64,000 nucleotides of DNA from Rhizobiales bacterium GAS188 (lineage in GTDB: Bacteria > Pseudomonadota > Alphaproteobacteria > Rhizobiales > Beijerinckiaceae): contig FNSS01000001.1 of NCBI GenBank assembly GCA_900104855.1, positions 124,001 through 188,000 of the forward strand, in the 5' to 3' direction. The notes under the pieces were generated by a model that was given only the letters and a program-made list of their open reading frames with translations, searched no databases and was not told the DNA's origin. How positions within the stretch are numbered: the first letter of the stretch is position 1; every line of letters begins with the position of its first letter. Position numbers and translations under genes: made by a program. Shown here piece by piece: positions 19,318 through 28,821 of this stretch.

Positions 19318-20451
19318 TCAATAATTGATCCCTGCGAAGAACATGGCGAAAATGCCGTCGACCACGATCACCATGAAGATCGACTTCACCACCGAGGACG
19401 TGGTCTGGCGCCCGAGCGATTCGGCCGAGCCTTCGACGCCCATACCCTCCATCGTGGCGATCAAGCCGATGACGAGAGCCATGAACGGCGCCTTGATCAT
19501 TCCGACCAGGAAGGTGTGGATGCCGACCGCGTTCTGCAGGCGGAACAGGAACACCTCCGGGCTGATGCCGCCATAGATCAGCGCCACCACCCCGGCCCCG
19601 AACAAAGCCGCCATCGACGAGATGAAGGTCAGCATCGGCATCGCAATCAGGAGCGCGATGACGCGCGGCAGGATCAGCACCTCCATCGGGTCGAGCCCGA
19701 TCACATGCAGGGCATCGATCTCCTCGCGCATCTTCATCGAGCCGAGCTCGGCGGTGATCGAGGAGCCGGACCGCCCCGCGATCATGATCGAAGTGAGGAG
19801 CAGCGCGAGCTCCCGCAGCGTCAGGATGCCGACCAGATCCACGACCAGGGTCGGGGCACCGAAAGTGTTGAGCTGGAAAATGCCCTGCTGGGCGACGATG
19901 CCGCCGACCAGGAAGGAGATCAGGGCGATGATCGGCACGCTGCGCAACCCGATCATCTCGAGGTGATGCACGATCGAGGTGTAGCGCAGCCGCGTCGGGT
20001 GGGTGAAGGCGCGGATCACCGTCGAGGCGAACAGGCCGAGATAGGAGGTCCCCGAGACCAAGTCCTCCGAGGCCCCGGTGACCCCCTTTCCGAGATCGGC
20101 GAGCAGGTCGACGAAGCGCTCGGGCGGCCGCGCCGGGGGGCTCTCGGCGTAATGGGCTTGCACCTCCTCGATGAGGATGCGCTGCTTGTCCTTGGCCGCT
20201 CTGAGCTCGACGCTGGCGCCGCCTTCGGCGAGATCGCGCCTGGTGCGCTCCACCAGCCAGGCGCCGGCGGTGTCGATCCGGTCGACGCCTTGCAGATCCA
20301 TGGTGACGCGACGGGGCGAGCCGAGCGCCGCAAGCGCGCCTGCGACGGCAGCCTCGGCAAGCCTGGCGCGGCGCGCGATCCAGGATCCGTCGAGCGTCAT
20401 CACGGCGTTCCCGGCCTGCATCTCGACCCGGATCTGCGGACGAATCGACAC
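19318..20451 (-). CDS. MlaE family ABC permease with N-terminal STAS domain
   Basis: The 377-residue inner-membrane permease belongs to the MlaE family. The first ~110 residues form a STAS-like domain (VTMDLQGVDRIDTAGAWLV). The permease follows with the family signature around SFLVGGIVAQQGIFQLNTFG, ELALLLTSIMIAGRSGSSI and ALHVIGLDPMEVLILPR. GTG 20451 is chosen because GGGAGG lies 8 bp upstream; the frame extends to a TTG at 20469. It is the first gene of the four-gene operon and would couple ATP hydrolysis to lipid movement between membranes. Confidence 0.93.
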   Translation of the reverse strand: MSIRPQIRVEMQAGNAVMTLDGSWIARRARLAEAAVAGALAALGSPRRVTMDLQGVDRIDTAGAWLVERTRRDLAEGGASVELRAAKDKQRILIEEVQAHYAESPPARPPERFVDLLADLGKGVTGASEDLVSGTSYLGLFASTVIRAFTHPTRLRYTSIVHHLEMIGLRSVPIIALISFLVGGIVAQQGIFQLNTFGAPTLVVDLVGILTLRELALLLTSIMIAGRSGSSITAELGSMKMREEIDALHVIGLDPMEVLILPRVIALLIAMPMLTFISSMAALFGAGVVALIYGGISPEVFLFRLQNAVGIHTFLVGMIKAPFMALVIGLIATMEGMGVEGSAESLGRQTTSSVVKSIFMVIVVDGIFAMFFAGINY

Positions 20452-20898
20452 GCGCGGCGCCTCCCACAACCCTCGAAACCAGCATCATACCGCCGGCAGC
20501 GGGGCCGGCGCATCTTGCCGCGGCTTCACAAAACCGCAACCTCTCTTGGTCGAGGCTCTGTTGGTGAGGGCTTCCAAACCCGCCTCAACATAGTCCCCGC
20601 CCGAGCATAACCCAATTGCTGAGCCAAAATTCGGAACTCGAACGAGATTCCGACAATTCCCGACCCTTGCAAGCCTCGACCAGCGCCTGTGCCGCGAGAT
20701 TGCGCCAAATTCAAGAGCGTCAGGTGAGTCGGTCGGGGATTCCCCCCCGGAATCCTACCCCGATATCAAGGCGCAAGTCACTCCGCGATGGCTGCTCACT
20801 CCGCGATGGCAGGCGCATGGAGCTTCAGGACACGCATGGCTCCCTCGCGATGTGGAATTCTCGCATCCTTTTGCTTGGCCTCGCAGCGGATCGGGTGC
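20452..20898. other. Intergenic region between the mla-type operon and eamA
   Basis: Around 450 bp with no convincing gene. The open frames here lack ribosome-binding sites and family features. It contains an imperfect 18-bp tandem duplication (TCACTCCGCGATGGC at 20778-20792 and 20796-20810). It should hold the promoters of the divergent flanking genes. Confidence 0.5.
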
Positions 20899-21864
20899 AT
20901 GGTCGCTGTGCGCGTCTCCCACATATCCTTCCCCGTGAATCCTCTCCTCGGCATATCACTCAAAGTCGCCTCCACCCTCGTCTTCTCGATGATGGGGGCA
21001 AGCATCAAGCTCGTCGGCTCACGCTATCCCACCGGCGAGATCATGTTCTTCCGGGCCTTCTTCACCCTCATCCCACTGACGATCTGGCTCGCCTGGCGCC
21101 GCGAGATCCGCACGGTCCACAGGACGACCCATTTCTTCGGCCATGTGCGGCGCAACATCGTGGGCGCGGCCGGCATGTTCTTCGGCTTTGTCGGGCTCAC
21201 CAACCTGCCGCTCCCGGATGCGACGGCGATCGGCTATGCGGGCCCTCTGCTGACGGTGGTGTTCGCGGCGGTCCTGCTCAAGGAGGTGGTGCGGCTCTAT
21301 CGCTGGTCGGCGGTGCTCATCGGCTTCGTCGGCGTCGTGCTGATGCTGATCCCGCATATCTCATTGTCGATCATCGCCGATGCGCGCCAGGGCGGCCAGG
21401 CGCTCGGCGCGCTCGCCTCGCTGGCGGGGGCGGCCTGCTCGGCCTTCGCGGTGATCGAGGTGAGGCGCCTGTCGCAGAGCGAGAGCACGGCGACCATCGT
21501 CTTCTATTTCTCGACGGTGTGCTCGGCCCTCGCCCTGCTGTCGCTCTATTGGGGCTGGGCGATGCCTAGCCTGCCTGATTTGGCCATCCTGATCGCGACC
21601 GGCATTTTCGGCGGAATGGGCCAGATCCTGCTCACGGCGAGCTATCGCCATGCGGGCGTCTCGGTGCTCGCCCCCTTCGACTACACCTCGATGATCTGGG
21701 CGCTGGCGCTCGGCTATTTCATGTTCGGCGACAAGCCGCTGCAGATCGTGCTCGCCGGCGCCGCGGTGGTGATCTCGGCCGGCCTGTTCGTGATCTGGCG
21801 CGAGCAGCAGCTCGGGCTCGTGCGCCGCGTCGAGGAGAAGATCGCAAGGCCGCGCGTCACGTGA
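20899..21864 (+). CDS. EamA/DMT family transporter
   Basis: The 321-residue integral membrane protein is predicted to have ten helices in two EamA halves (about residues 15-150 and 165-300). Characteristic stretches are VGLTNLPLPDATAIGYAGPLLTVV and TASYRHAGVSVLAPFDYTSM. DMT proteins mostly export amino acids or metabolites; the substrate here is unknown. ATG 20899 is used; a GTG at 20935 closer to the first helix is possible, and upstream frame sequence to 20788 looks non-coding. Its stop is immediately followed by the stop of the convergent hydrolase gene, with no spacer. Confidence 0.88.
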   Translation: MVAVRVSHISFPVNPLLGISLKVASTLVFSMMGASIKLVGSRYPTGEIMFFRAFFTLIPLTIWLAWRREIRTVHRTTHFFGHVRRNIVGAAGMFFGFVGLTNLPLPDATAIGYAGPLLTVVFAAVLLKEVVRLYRWSAVLIGFVGVVLMLIPHISLSIIADARQGGQALGALASLAGAACSAFAVIEVRRLSQSESTATIVFYFSTVCSALALLSLYWGWAMPSLPDLAILIATGIFGGMGQILLTASYRHAGVSVLAPFDYTSMIWALALGYFMFGDKPLQIVLAGAAVVISAGLFVIWREQQLGLVRRVEEKIARPRVT

Positions 21865-22815
21865 TCAAGAACCCTGCGCGAAGGCGAGCAGATCGCGGTT
21901 GAAGCGATCCTTCTCGGTGACGACGAGGCCATGCGGCCCGCCCTCATAGACAATCAGCCGGCTGCCCGGAATCGCCTGCACCGTTCTGCGACCCGTCTTG
22001 TCGATTGGGGCAAGCACATCTGCGTCGCCTTGGATGATCAGCGTCGGGACGGTGAAGGCCCGCATGTCGGGCCGGAAGTCGGCACTTATGAAGCCACGCA
22101 TGCATTCGATCGTGGCCTTGGGAGAAGCCTGCAGGAACTGCGACAGCAGCCATTGCGACATCATGGGTGAAGCCGTGGCCCCCTTGCCGAAGAACATCCA
22201 GAGGTTGTTCGCAAAGAAAGCGGGGCGATCCTTCGTGATGCCGGCGACGAAGCCTTCATAGACGCTTACGTCGGTCCCGTCGGGATTGTCCGCCATCTTG
22301 GCGGCGACGGGCGTGCCCGGGCTCGTCAGCACGACGCGCGCGATGCGGCCGGCGCCATGACGCGACAGATAACGCGCCACCTCGCCCGCCCCCATCGAGA
22401 AGCCGACGAGCGTCACCTCGCGAAGATCGAGCTGTTCGATGACGGCCGCGAGATCGTCCGCCAGTGTGTCGTAATCATAGCCGCGGCCCGGATCGCTGGT
22501 ACGTCCATGGCCGCGCCTGTCATAGGCGACGCAGCGCAAGCCATGCTCGGTCAGATAGGTGAGCTGATACTCCCAGATGTCGGAGTTCAGCGCCCAGGCA
22601 TGGGTGAACACGACCGGCTTTCCTGTTCCCCAATCTCGATAGAACAATCGCGTGCCGTCGGCGGTCTCGATGAAGGGTTTGGCACGCAGCGCCGGCGCCG
22701 CTCCCGGCCCGGCATTGCCCGCCCCGATCGCCTCGCCGCCGAAGGCGGCAGCACCGCCGGTGGCAGCCGCGATCGCGGCCGATTTCAGAATGGTGCGTCT
22801 GTCCATGACGTTCAT
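21865..22815 (-). CDS. Alpha/beta hydrolase, non-heme haloperoxidase-like, predicted Tat export
   Basis: The 316-residue protein starts with a Tat-like signal (MDRRTILKSAAIAAATGGAAA), so it is probably exported folded. The hydrolase core shows the nucleophile elbow GFSMGAG, an HAW oxyanion-region motif (FTHAWALN), the acid in QGDADVLAP and the catalytic His in GGPHGL. This resembles cofactor-free haloperoxidases/esterases. ATG 22815 was chosen over 22824 and 22806 with little to separate them. The natural substrate is unknown. Confidence 0.8.
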   Translation of the reverse strand: MNVMDRRTILKSAAIAAATGGAAAFGGEAIGAGNAGPGAAPALRAKPFIETADGTRLFYRDWGTGKPVVFTHAWALNSDIWEYQLTYLTEHGLRCVAYDRRGHGRTSDPGRGYDYDTLADDLAAVIEQLDLREVTLVGFSMGAGEVARYLSRHGAGRIARVVLTSPGTPVAAKMADNPDGTDVSVYEGFVAGITKDRPAFFANNLWMFFGKGATASPMMSQWLLSQFLQASPKATIECMRGFISADFRPDMRAFTVPTLIIQGDADVLAPIDKTGRRTVQAIPGSRLIVYEGGPHGLVVTEKDRFNRDLLAFAQGS

Positions 22816-22984
22816 CGCTCGCATGTGTCGCGCAACGCCTGTCGTTCGCGATCTGACGAGGATGGTGCGGGATCTCGCACCGAAATGCGATTACTTGCCA
22901 GGTAAGTGCGACTGGCAGGCAAGGGCGACTGGCAGGTCAGCGCGAGGCTTGTGGCGCTTGGAGATCGCCCGCCTGCGATGCAGC

Positions 22985-24397
22985 TCAGGCGAAAGCGATC
23001 CGGATCATGTTGGTCGCGCCCGGTGTGCCGAAGGGCAGGCCCGCGATGATGATCACCCGCTCGCCCGCCTGGGCGAAGCCTTCGCGCCGCGCGATCTCGA
23101 CGGCCCGGTTGACCATGTCGTCGACGTCATGGGCATCTTCGGTGACGACCGCATGCACGCCCCAGGCAAGAGCGAGCCGGCGTGCGGTCCGCGTATTCGG
23201 CGTCAGCGCCAGGATCGGCAGCTCCGGCCGCTCGCGCGCGATGCGCAGCGCCGTCGCCCCCGATTCGCTCCAGGCGATGATCGCCCGCACCCCGACCGTC
23301 TCGGTGATCGAGCGCGCCGCCGCCGCGATGGCATCTGCGCCCGTCGCCTCGGGCGAAGAGCGCTGGGCCGCAACGATGACGGCGTGGTTCGGATCGCCCT
23401 CGACCTCCTCGGCGATGCGGTTCATCATCAGCACCGCCTCGACCGGGTAGTTTCCGGCAGCGCTCTCGGCCGACAGCATCACGGCATCGGCGCCTTCGAA
23501 GACCGCGGTCGCCACATCCGACACCTCGGCGCGCGTCGGCACGGGGCTGGTGATCATCGATTCGAGCATCTGCGTCGCCACCACGACCGGCTTGCCGGTG
23601 CGCCGCGTCAGCCGCGTGATGCGCTTCTGGATGCCCGGCACCTTCTCGAGCGGCATCTCGACGCCGAGATCGCCGCGCGCCACCATGACGGCATCGGAGA
23701 CCTCCATGATCTCCTCGAACCTTGCGACCGCCTGCGGCTTCTCGATTTTGGCGAGCACGGCCGAACGCCCGCGCGCCAGCTTCTTGACCTCGGCGATGTC
23801 CTCGGGCCGCTGCACGAAGGAGACAGCGATCCAGTCGGCCCCGGCATCGACGGCGGCTTCGGCATCGCCGCGATCCTTATCGGTCATGGCGGTGATGGGG
23901 ATGACGGTATCGGGGACGCTCACGCCCTTACGGTTCGAGAGCTTGCCGCCGGTCACCACCTCGGTGACGGCGCGCTTCGGCTCGGCCTCCAGGATGCGCA
24001 AGGCGAGCTTGCCATCATCGAGGAGCATGATGTGGCCGGGCTCGAGCGCGCCGAGGATCTCGGGATGCGGCAGATAAACGCGATTGGCGTCGCCCGGCGC
24101 AGGGTCGGAATCGAGTGCGAACCGCGCCCCGGCGACCAGCTCGGCGCTGCCATCGGCGAAGGTGCCGACCCGCAATTTCGGGCCCTGGAGATCGGCCAAT
24201 ATGCCGATTGGCCGGCCGAACTCGGCTTCCATCGCCCGAATGGCCGCCACCCGCTCGCGCATCGCCTCGCGCGTCGAATGGCTCATATTGAGGCGGAAGA
24301 CATCAACGCCGGCGCGGAACAGCTCCGCCATGACCGCGGCATCTTCGGAAGCCGGACCGAGCGTTGCGACGATCTTGACGCGACGCAGCCGCCTCAC
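22985..24397 (-). CDS. pyk: Pyruvate kinase
   Basis: Pyruvate kinase converts phosphoenolpyruvate and ADP to pyruvate and ATP. The 470-residue product shows the N-terminal VKIVATLGPAS, the active-site segment AKIEKPQAV, the metal/substrate signature VARGDLGVEMP, and GKPVVVATQMLESM. A C-terminal allosteric-type domain follows. I chose GTG 24397 because it overlaps the stop of the upstream DUF1036 gene by 4 bp (GTGA) and has GGGAG upstream. The longer frame to 24451 would add non-conserved residues. Confidence 0.96.
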   Translation of the reverse strand: MRRLRRVKIVATLGPASEDAAVMAELFRAGVDVFRLNMSHSTREAMRERVAAIRAMEAEFGRPIGILADLQGPKLRVGTFADGSAELVAGARFALDSDPAPGDANRVYLPHPEILGALEPGHIMLLDDGKLALRILEAEPKRAVTEVVTGGKLSNRKGVSVPDTVIPITAMTDKDRGDAEAAVDAGADWIAVSFVQRPEDIAEVKKLARGRSAVLAKIEKPQAVARFEEIMEVSDAVMVARGDLGVEMPLEKVPGIQKRITRLTRRTGKPVVVATQMLESMITSPVPTRAEVSDVATAVFEGADAVMLSAESAAGNYPVEAVLMMNRIAEEVEGDPNHAVIVAAQRSSPEATGADAIAAAARSITETVGVRAIIAWSESGATALRIARERPELPILALTPNTRTARRLALAWGVHAVVTEDAHDVDDMVNRAVEIARREGFAQAGERVIIIAGLPFGTPGATNMIRIAFA

Positions 24398-24828
24398 TTC
24401 GAGACCGCTCCCTGCTGCGTGGTCTTCTGATCGGTGAGCTGCACGCGCCAATCCTTCTGTTCGCCTGTATCGACCTCGAAGAACCCGGTACGGTCATAAC
24501 CTCGCGACAGGCAATTCTCCACCCCACGGATCGTGAATTCCTTCTCGCCCGTGCACATGAAGGAGGATCCGGCCCATTCGCCGCCGCGATCATAGTCGAC
24601 GCCATAGACATAATAGAAGCGCGCCGCGAGGCGCCCCGACAACAGCTTCTCGCATTGGTTGGGCTTCAAATTCCACCAGCCTTCGGTGACCCAGCCCTGC
24701 GAATCCCGATAGCCCAGCGCCACGCCGATGCGACTGGTCGTGGAGTTGCACACGCTCATATCGGCTCGCGCCGGCGCGTTCATGGCAAGGCAAAGGAGGA
24801 GCGCCAGAAAGCTCGACCTCAGGACCAA
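24394..24828 (-). CDS. DUF1036 family exported protein
   Basis: The 144-residue protein begins with a signal peptide (FLALLLCLAMNAPARA) and continues into a DUF1036 domain: SVCNSTTSRIGVALGYRD, then EGWWNLKPNQCEKL and a Cys-containing C-terminus. Four or more cysteines suggest disulphide bonds. I chose the TTG at 24828, with GGAGA 6 bp upstream; the longer frame to 25026 is Arg-rich and unconserved. The stop overlaps the pyk start by 4 bp, so the two are translationally coupled. The function of DUF1036 is unknown. Confidence 0.8.
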   Translation of the reverse strand: MVLRSSFLALLLCLAMNAPARADMSVCNSTTSRIGVALGYRDSQGWVTEGWWNLKPNQCEKLLSGRLAARFYYVYGVDYDRGGEWAGSSFMCTGEKEFTIRGVENCLSRGYDRTGFFEVDTGEQKDWRVQLTDQKTTQQGAVSK

Positions 24829-25049
24829 GGGTGGTCTCCAGCGAATCAGCGCGCGACACTTGTTCGTGGGCGGCGCGAGGCTTACGCCTTGTGGCCCGCT
24901 CGTCAACTCACGCCCGCATCTCGCGCGGTCGCGACGAACGCGCGAGATCTTCGGGGCGGCATCAGGGTTCGACCTAGGTCGACCCTCATATCGGATATGG
25001 AAACAGGCCGAGTGCGACCGCATCATGGCGGTCGCGGATGACCAAAAGA

Positions 25050-25592
25050 TTAGCGCGGCGCCAGCACCATGGTCATCTGACGCCCTTCCATCGACGGCTC
25101 GCTCTCGACCTTGGCCATTTCGGCGGTGTCGGCCTTGACCCGTTGCAGCACCTTGGCGCCGAGCTCGACATGCGCCATCTCGCGGCCGCGGAAGCGCAGC
25201 GTCACCTTGACCTTGTCGCCTTCCTCGAAGAAGCGGCGCACCGACTTCATCTTCACGTCGTAATCGTGATCATCGATGCCAGGGCGCAGCTTGATCTCCT
25301 TGATCTCGATGACCTTCTGGCGCTTGCGCGCCTCATTGGCCTTCTTTTGCTCAAGGAACCTGAACCGGCCATAATCGAGGATCTTGCAGACCGGCGGTGC
25401 GGAGTTGGGAGAGATCTCGACGAGATCAAGACCGGCATCTTCGGCAATCTTGAGGGCGTCGAAGAAGGTCATTACCCCTCGATTCGCGCCACTGTCATCG
25501 ATCAATTGGACGTCGCGGACACCACGGATGTCGCGATTGGCTCGGGGCCCATCCTTCTGGGGTGTGGGCATGGGACGAAAGGGGCGGCGAAT
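25050..25592 (-). CDS. infC: Translation initiation factor IF-3, predicted AUU start
   Basis: IF-3 binds the 30S subunit, prevents premature 50S joining and discriminates against non-standard start codons. The domains are complete: N-terminal ([22 protein letters not shown]), Lys-rich linker ([22 protein letters not shown]) and C-terminal. The first ATG in frame is at 25571, but seven codons upstream an ATT (25592) follows AGAGGAG at proper spacing and yields [19 protein letters not shown], the N-terminus usual for alphaproteobacterial IF-3. AUU starts are the known autoregulatory device of infC. rpmI and rplT, often immediately downstream, are absent here. Confidence 0.95.
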   Translation of the reverse strand: MRRPFRPMPTPQKDGPRANRDIRGVRDVQLIDDSGANRGVMTFFDALKIAEDAGLDLVEISPNSAPPVCKILDYGRFRFLEQKKANEARKRQKVIEIKEIKLRPGIDDHDYDVKMKSVRRFFEEGDKVKVTLRFRGREMAHVELGAKVLQRVKADTAEMAKVESEPSMEGRQMTMVLAPR

Positions 25593-25663
25593 GGCTGGCT
25601 TCTCCTCTTGCGGACAATAAAGGAGTCATTTCGTCGCATTCGGGTGGGAAGTCAACGGGTCAC

Positions 25664-26878
25664 TCAAGCTTTCGCCCGCATCAGCCGCTCATAGATGCCG
25701 AGTGTGGCGTTCACCATGCCTTCAAGCGAGAAATGCGCCTCCACATGGGCCCTGGCGCGCGCTTGCATGGCGGCCCGTTGGCTCGCCCGCAGGGAGAGGG
25801 CAGCCGCGATCGCGTCGGCGAGCGCCTGCGGATCGGAGGCCGGGATGCGCCAGCCGGTGCGTTCGCCGGCCGGCGCATCGGGGGGCGCCAGCACCGTTTC
25901 CGGCACGGCCCCGAGATCGGTCACGATCACCGGCGTGCCGAGCGCCTGCGCCTCGACGGCGGAGCGGCCGAAGGCTTCGGGCTCGGTCGAGGGCACGGCG
26001 ACGGCGGCTGCGGCGAGGAAGGCGGCCGGCATGTCGGTGCAATGGCCGACGCGCCTCACCCAATCGTTCAGGCCGTGCTGTACGATGAGCTGATCGAGAT
26101 CACGCACGTAATTATCGCGCCCCTGCGCATCTCCCGCCATCACGAAGGCCGCGTCCTGCAGGCCGCCGGCGAGCAGGCGCCGCGCAGCCTCGATAAAGAT
26201 CTTCTGCCCCTTCCAGCCCGTCAGGCGCGCCGCCAGGAGCACGATGCGCCGGCCGGGCGCCACGCCCCAGGCGGCCCGCAACCTCTCGACCCGCTCAGGC
26301 GACACCGAGGAGGGCGTGAAGATCGACAGGTCCGTGCCGCGATAGATCACCTCGATGCGCTCGCGCGCCACGGGATAGAGCTTGCCGATGAGCTCGGCCG
26401 TGTAACGGGAATTGGCGATCACAACATCGCCGCGGCTCATCACCGAATTGTAGAGGAGCTTGGGGGCGGCCCGCCCGGCATAGATGCCGTGAAAGGTGGT
26501 GACGAAGGGGATTTTCAGCGATCGCGCCGCCATCAGCGCGCTCCAGGCCGGCGCGCGCGAGCGGGCATGCACGAGCGCCACGTCCTCATCGCGGCAGAGG
26601 CGCTTCAAGCGGCTGATATTGGTCGCGATCTTCAAAGGATTCTTGGTGGCGGCCGGAAACCGCGCCCATTCGCCACCCTTCGCCTGCAATTCGGCGACGA
26701 GGCGGCCGCCTTCACTGGCCACGATGGCGCGCGCTCCCGCCTCGGCGAGGCCGGAAGCGACGTCGATCGTGGTGCGCTCCGCTCCTCCGGCATCGAGCGA
26801 GGGAATGATTTGCAGGATCGTGCGGCCTTGGAGACTCGGATGGCCGGTGGCGGGATACAGCCCGGTTGAACGATTCAT
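25664..26878 (-). CDS. GT4 family glycosyltransferase
   Basis: The 404-residue protein has the GT-B fold of family 4. The N-terminal acceptor domain carries IIPSLDAGGAERTTIDVA. The C-terminal nucleotide-sugar domain has the linker RIEVIYRGTDL, the segment RIVLLAARLTGWKGQ and the E-x7-E signature EPEAFGRSAVEAQALGTPVI. It is cytoplasmic and probably contributes to a surface polysaccharide or lipopolysaccharide. It lies 71 bp upstream of infC on the same strand. The ribosome-binding site before ATG 26878 is weak. Confidence 0.88.
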   Translation of the reverse strand: MNRSTGLYPATGHPSLQGRTILQIIPSLDAGGAERTTIDVASGLAEAGARAIVASEGGRLVAELQAKGGEWARFPAATKNPLKIATNISRLKRLCRDEDVALVHARSRAPAWSALMAARSLKIPFVTTFHGIYAGRAAPKLLYNSVMSRGDVVIANSRYTAELIGKLYPVARERIEVIYRGTDLSIFTPSSVSPERVERLRAAWGVAPGRRIVLLAARLTGWKGQKIFIEAARRLLAGGLQDAAFVMAGDAQGRDNYVRDLDQLIVQHGLNDWVRRVGHCTDMPAAFLAAAAVAVPSTEPEAFGRSAVEAQALGTPVIVTDLGAVPETVLAPPDAPAGERTGWRIPASDPQALADAIAAALSLRASQRAAMQARARAHVEAHFSLEGMVNATLGIYERLMRAKA

Positions 26879-27047
26879 CCCACATCAATGCCATGAAGAC
26901 GTTAGCGAAAAAAGAAATCTATGACATTTTCGCTACGGTATGGTCACCATGCGGCTCGAAAGACCCCTCTGAAGTGCCGTTGCGTCGGGCAGTCCCCGGC
27001 GCGGCGCCGCCAGTGCACATCGCGCTCGCCATGCGCCCGGAACCGGC

Positions 27048-28274
27048 TCAACGCTTGTCCTCGATCACCTTGCCGTCATTGGCGAGCGAGCCCGGCGCCA
27101 CCAATGCGACCTGCCCCTTGACCCGGGTGACGGCGGCGAGCGAGACGCCGAGAGCTTCGGCGAGCCCGGCATCTTCCGGCGTCGAGGTCTCGGCGAACAG
27201 CGTCATCGCGTCCTGGTCCTCAGCGCGCGTCACCACCAGTCGCAGCCGGCCGATCTCCCGGTGGCGGCGCCCGATCTCGGCGATCTGCTCCGGCCGCACG
27301 AACATGCCCTTGACCTTGGCGGTCTGGTCGGCGCGGCCCATCCAGCCCTTGATGCGCGTATGCGTGCGCCCGCAAGGAGATGGGCCGGACAGGATCGCGG
27401 TCAGGTCGCCAAGCGCCAGGCGCAGCAGCGGATGGTGCTCATCGAGCACCGTCACCACCACCTCCCCGACCTCGCCCTCGGCGACCGGATCGCCGGTCCC
27501 GGGCCGCACCACCTCGAGGATCACGTCTTCATTGACCACCATGCCGTCGCGCGCCGAGGTCTCATAGGCAATGGCGCCGAGATCGGCGGTCGCATAGGCC
27601 TGGAAGGCATCGATGCCGCGCGCCGCGATCTCGCTTTGCAGCGAAGGCGGGAAGGCTGCGCCCGACACCACGGCCTTGCGCATCGAGGAGGCATCGACCC
27701 CCTCCTTCTGCGCCGCGTCGAGGATGATCTTCAGGAAATCCGGCGTGCCCGTATAGGCGCCCGGTCTATACGCAGCGATCAGTTCGAGCTGGGCCTGGGT
27801 ATTGCCGGGCCCGGCCGGGATGACGGCGCAGCCGAGCGCGCGCGCGCCTGAATCGAGGATGAAGCCGCCGGGCGTCAGGTGGTAGCTGAAAGTGTTGAGG
27901 ACGATGTCCCCTTTGCGGAAGCCGGCCGCATGCAGGACCCTGGCCGCCCGCCAGGGATTTGCGCCCTCGCTCTCCCCCTCGAAGATCGGGCCGGGCGAGG
28001 TGAAGAGGCGCGCGAACTCGCCGGGCGCCTGCCGCGCGAAGCCGCCGAAAGGCCAGTCTGCCTTCTGCAAGCCCGGGAGATCGGATTTGCGCAACACCTT
28101 GAGCTTGGCGAGCGCTGCGCGGTCACGGATGGAGGCGGGGTCGATATCGCCGAGATGGGCCCGCCAGCCAGGCGCCTCGAGGGCGCCGGCGACGACGCGC
28201 GGCAGGAGCTGCGCCTGCGCCTCGGCGCGAGCGTCCGCGGAGCGGGTCTCGAGCTGATCGAAGAACTCTGTCAT
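27048..28274 (-). CDS. Phenylacetate-CoA ligase-like (PaaK family) AMP-forming acyl-CoA ligase
   Basis: The 408-residue protein resembles PaaK-type adenylate-forming enzymes: LRKSDLPGLQKADWPFGGFA at the N-terminus, LFTSPGPIFEG as the P-loop-like segment, NTFSYHLTPGGF, and YATADLGAIAYET in the position of the YG-TE motif. A C-terminal domain with GRADQTAKVKGMFVRPEQI completes it. Such ligases activate aryl or acyl acids to CoA thioesters; the substrate is unknown. ATG 28274 has GAGGGA upstream. It sits in a minus-strand run with pheS and infC, with no aromatic degradation genes adjacent. Confidence 0.82.
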   Translation of the reverse strand: MTEFFDQLETRSADARAEAQAQLLPRVVAGALEAPGWRAHLGDIDPASIRDRAALAKLKVLRKSDLPGLQKADWPFGGFARQAPGEFARLFTSPGPIFEGESEGANPWRAARVLHAAGFRKGDIVLNTFSYHLTPGGFILDSGARALGCAVIPAGPGNTQAQLELIAAYRPGAYTGTPDFLKIILDAAQKEGVDASSMRKAVVSGAAFPPSLQSEIAARGIDAFQAYATADLGAIAYETSARDGMVVNEDVILEVVRPGTGDPVAEGEVGEVVVTVLDEHHPLLRLALGDLTAILSGPSPCGRTHTRIKGWMGRADQTAKVKGMFVRPEQIAEIGRRHREIGRLRLVVTRAEDQDAMTLFAETSTPEDAGLAEALGVSLAAVTRVKGQVALVAPGSLANDGKVIEDKR

Positions 28275-28316
28275 TGATCCCTCAGAGGAATTGGGCCCAG
28301 GAAAATCTTCGGTCCC

Positions 28317-28796
28317 TCAATAGAAATAGAAGAAATAGATCAGCACGAGAACAACTCCGGTCAGCACCGTCGTGATGGAGTTGACGGCGGAATAGAGCTC
28401 GCGCCGGTAGATGAGGTCGTCCTCCAGCCTGGTCAGAAGCAGCTCGCCATTGCCGGCCGCGAGATCGATCTCCGCTACGCTCATGCAGCGCAGGCACAAC
28501 ATTGCGAGGACCAGGTAGATGCCGATCGTCAGATAGCAGATGAAGCGCTCCGAATCGTGGTCGACGATCTCGCTGATCGCGGTCACGCCCATGGCGGCGA
28601 TCATCATCGAGATATGGGTGAGCGTGCCCGAGGCCTTAGTGTCCATCTGGTCGAGAGCCCGCTGCACCGCGCGGCGCTCGCTCGTCTCGTCGGCCACGAC
28701 GCAGAGATTGGCGACGAATTGCCGCCTTCCGGCTTCGGTCCAGTCCTTGGTGAGGTGGCGGCGGACGATCGCGTCGATATGCTCCAATATCCGCAT
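28317..28796 (-). CDS. Small two-helix membrane protein, function unknown
   Basis: The 159-residue protein has a hydrophilic N-terminal half (MRILEHIDAIVRRHLTKDW...) and hydrophobic segments near residues 65-105 and 138-159 (TTVLTGVVLVLIYFFYFY). It does not match a family I can name. The start at 28796 lies 25 bp after the pheS stop, where pheT would normally begin, so it is probably cotranscribed with pheS. Confidence 0.7.
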   Translation of the reverse strand: MRILEHIDAIVRRHLTKDWTEAGRRQFVANLCVVADETSERRAVQRALDQMDTKASGTLTHISMMIAAMGVTAISEIVDHDSERFICYLTIGIYLVLAMLCLRCMSVAEIDLAAGNGELLLTRLEDDLIYRRELYSAVNSITTVLTGVVLVLIYFFYFY

Positions 28797-28821
28797 CGGC
28801 ACCTCCGTCGCGGGAAACAGG

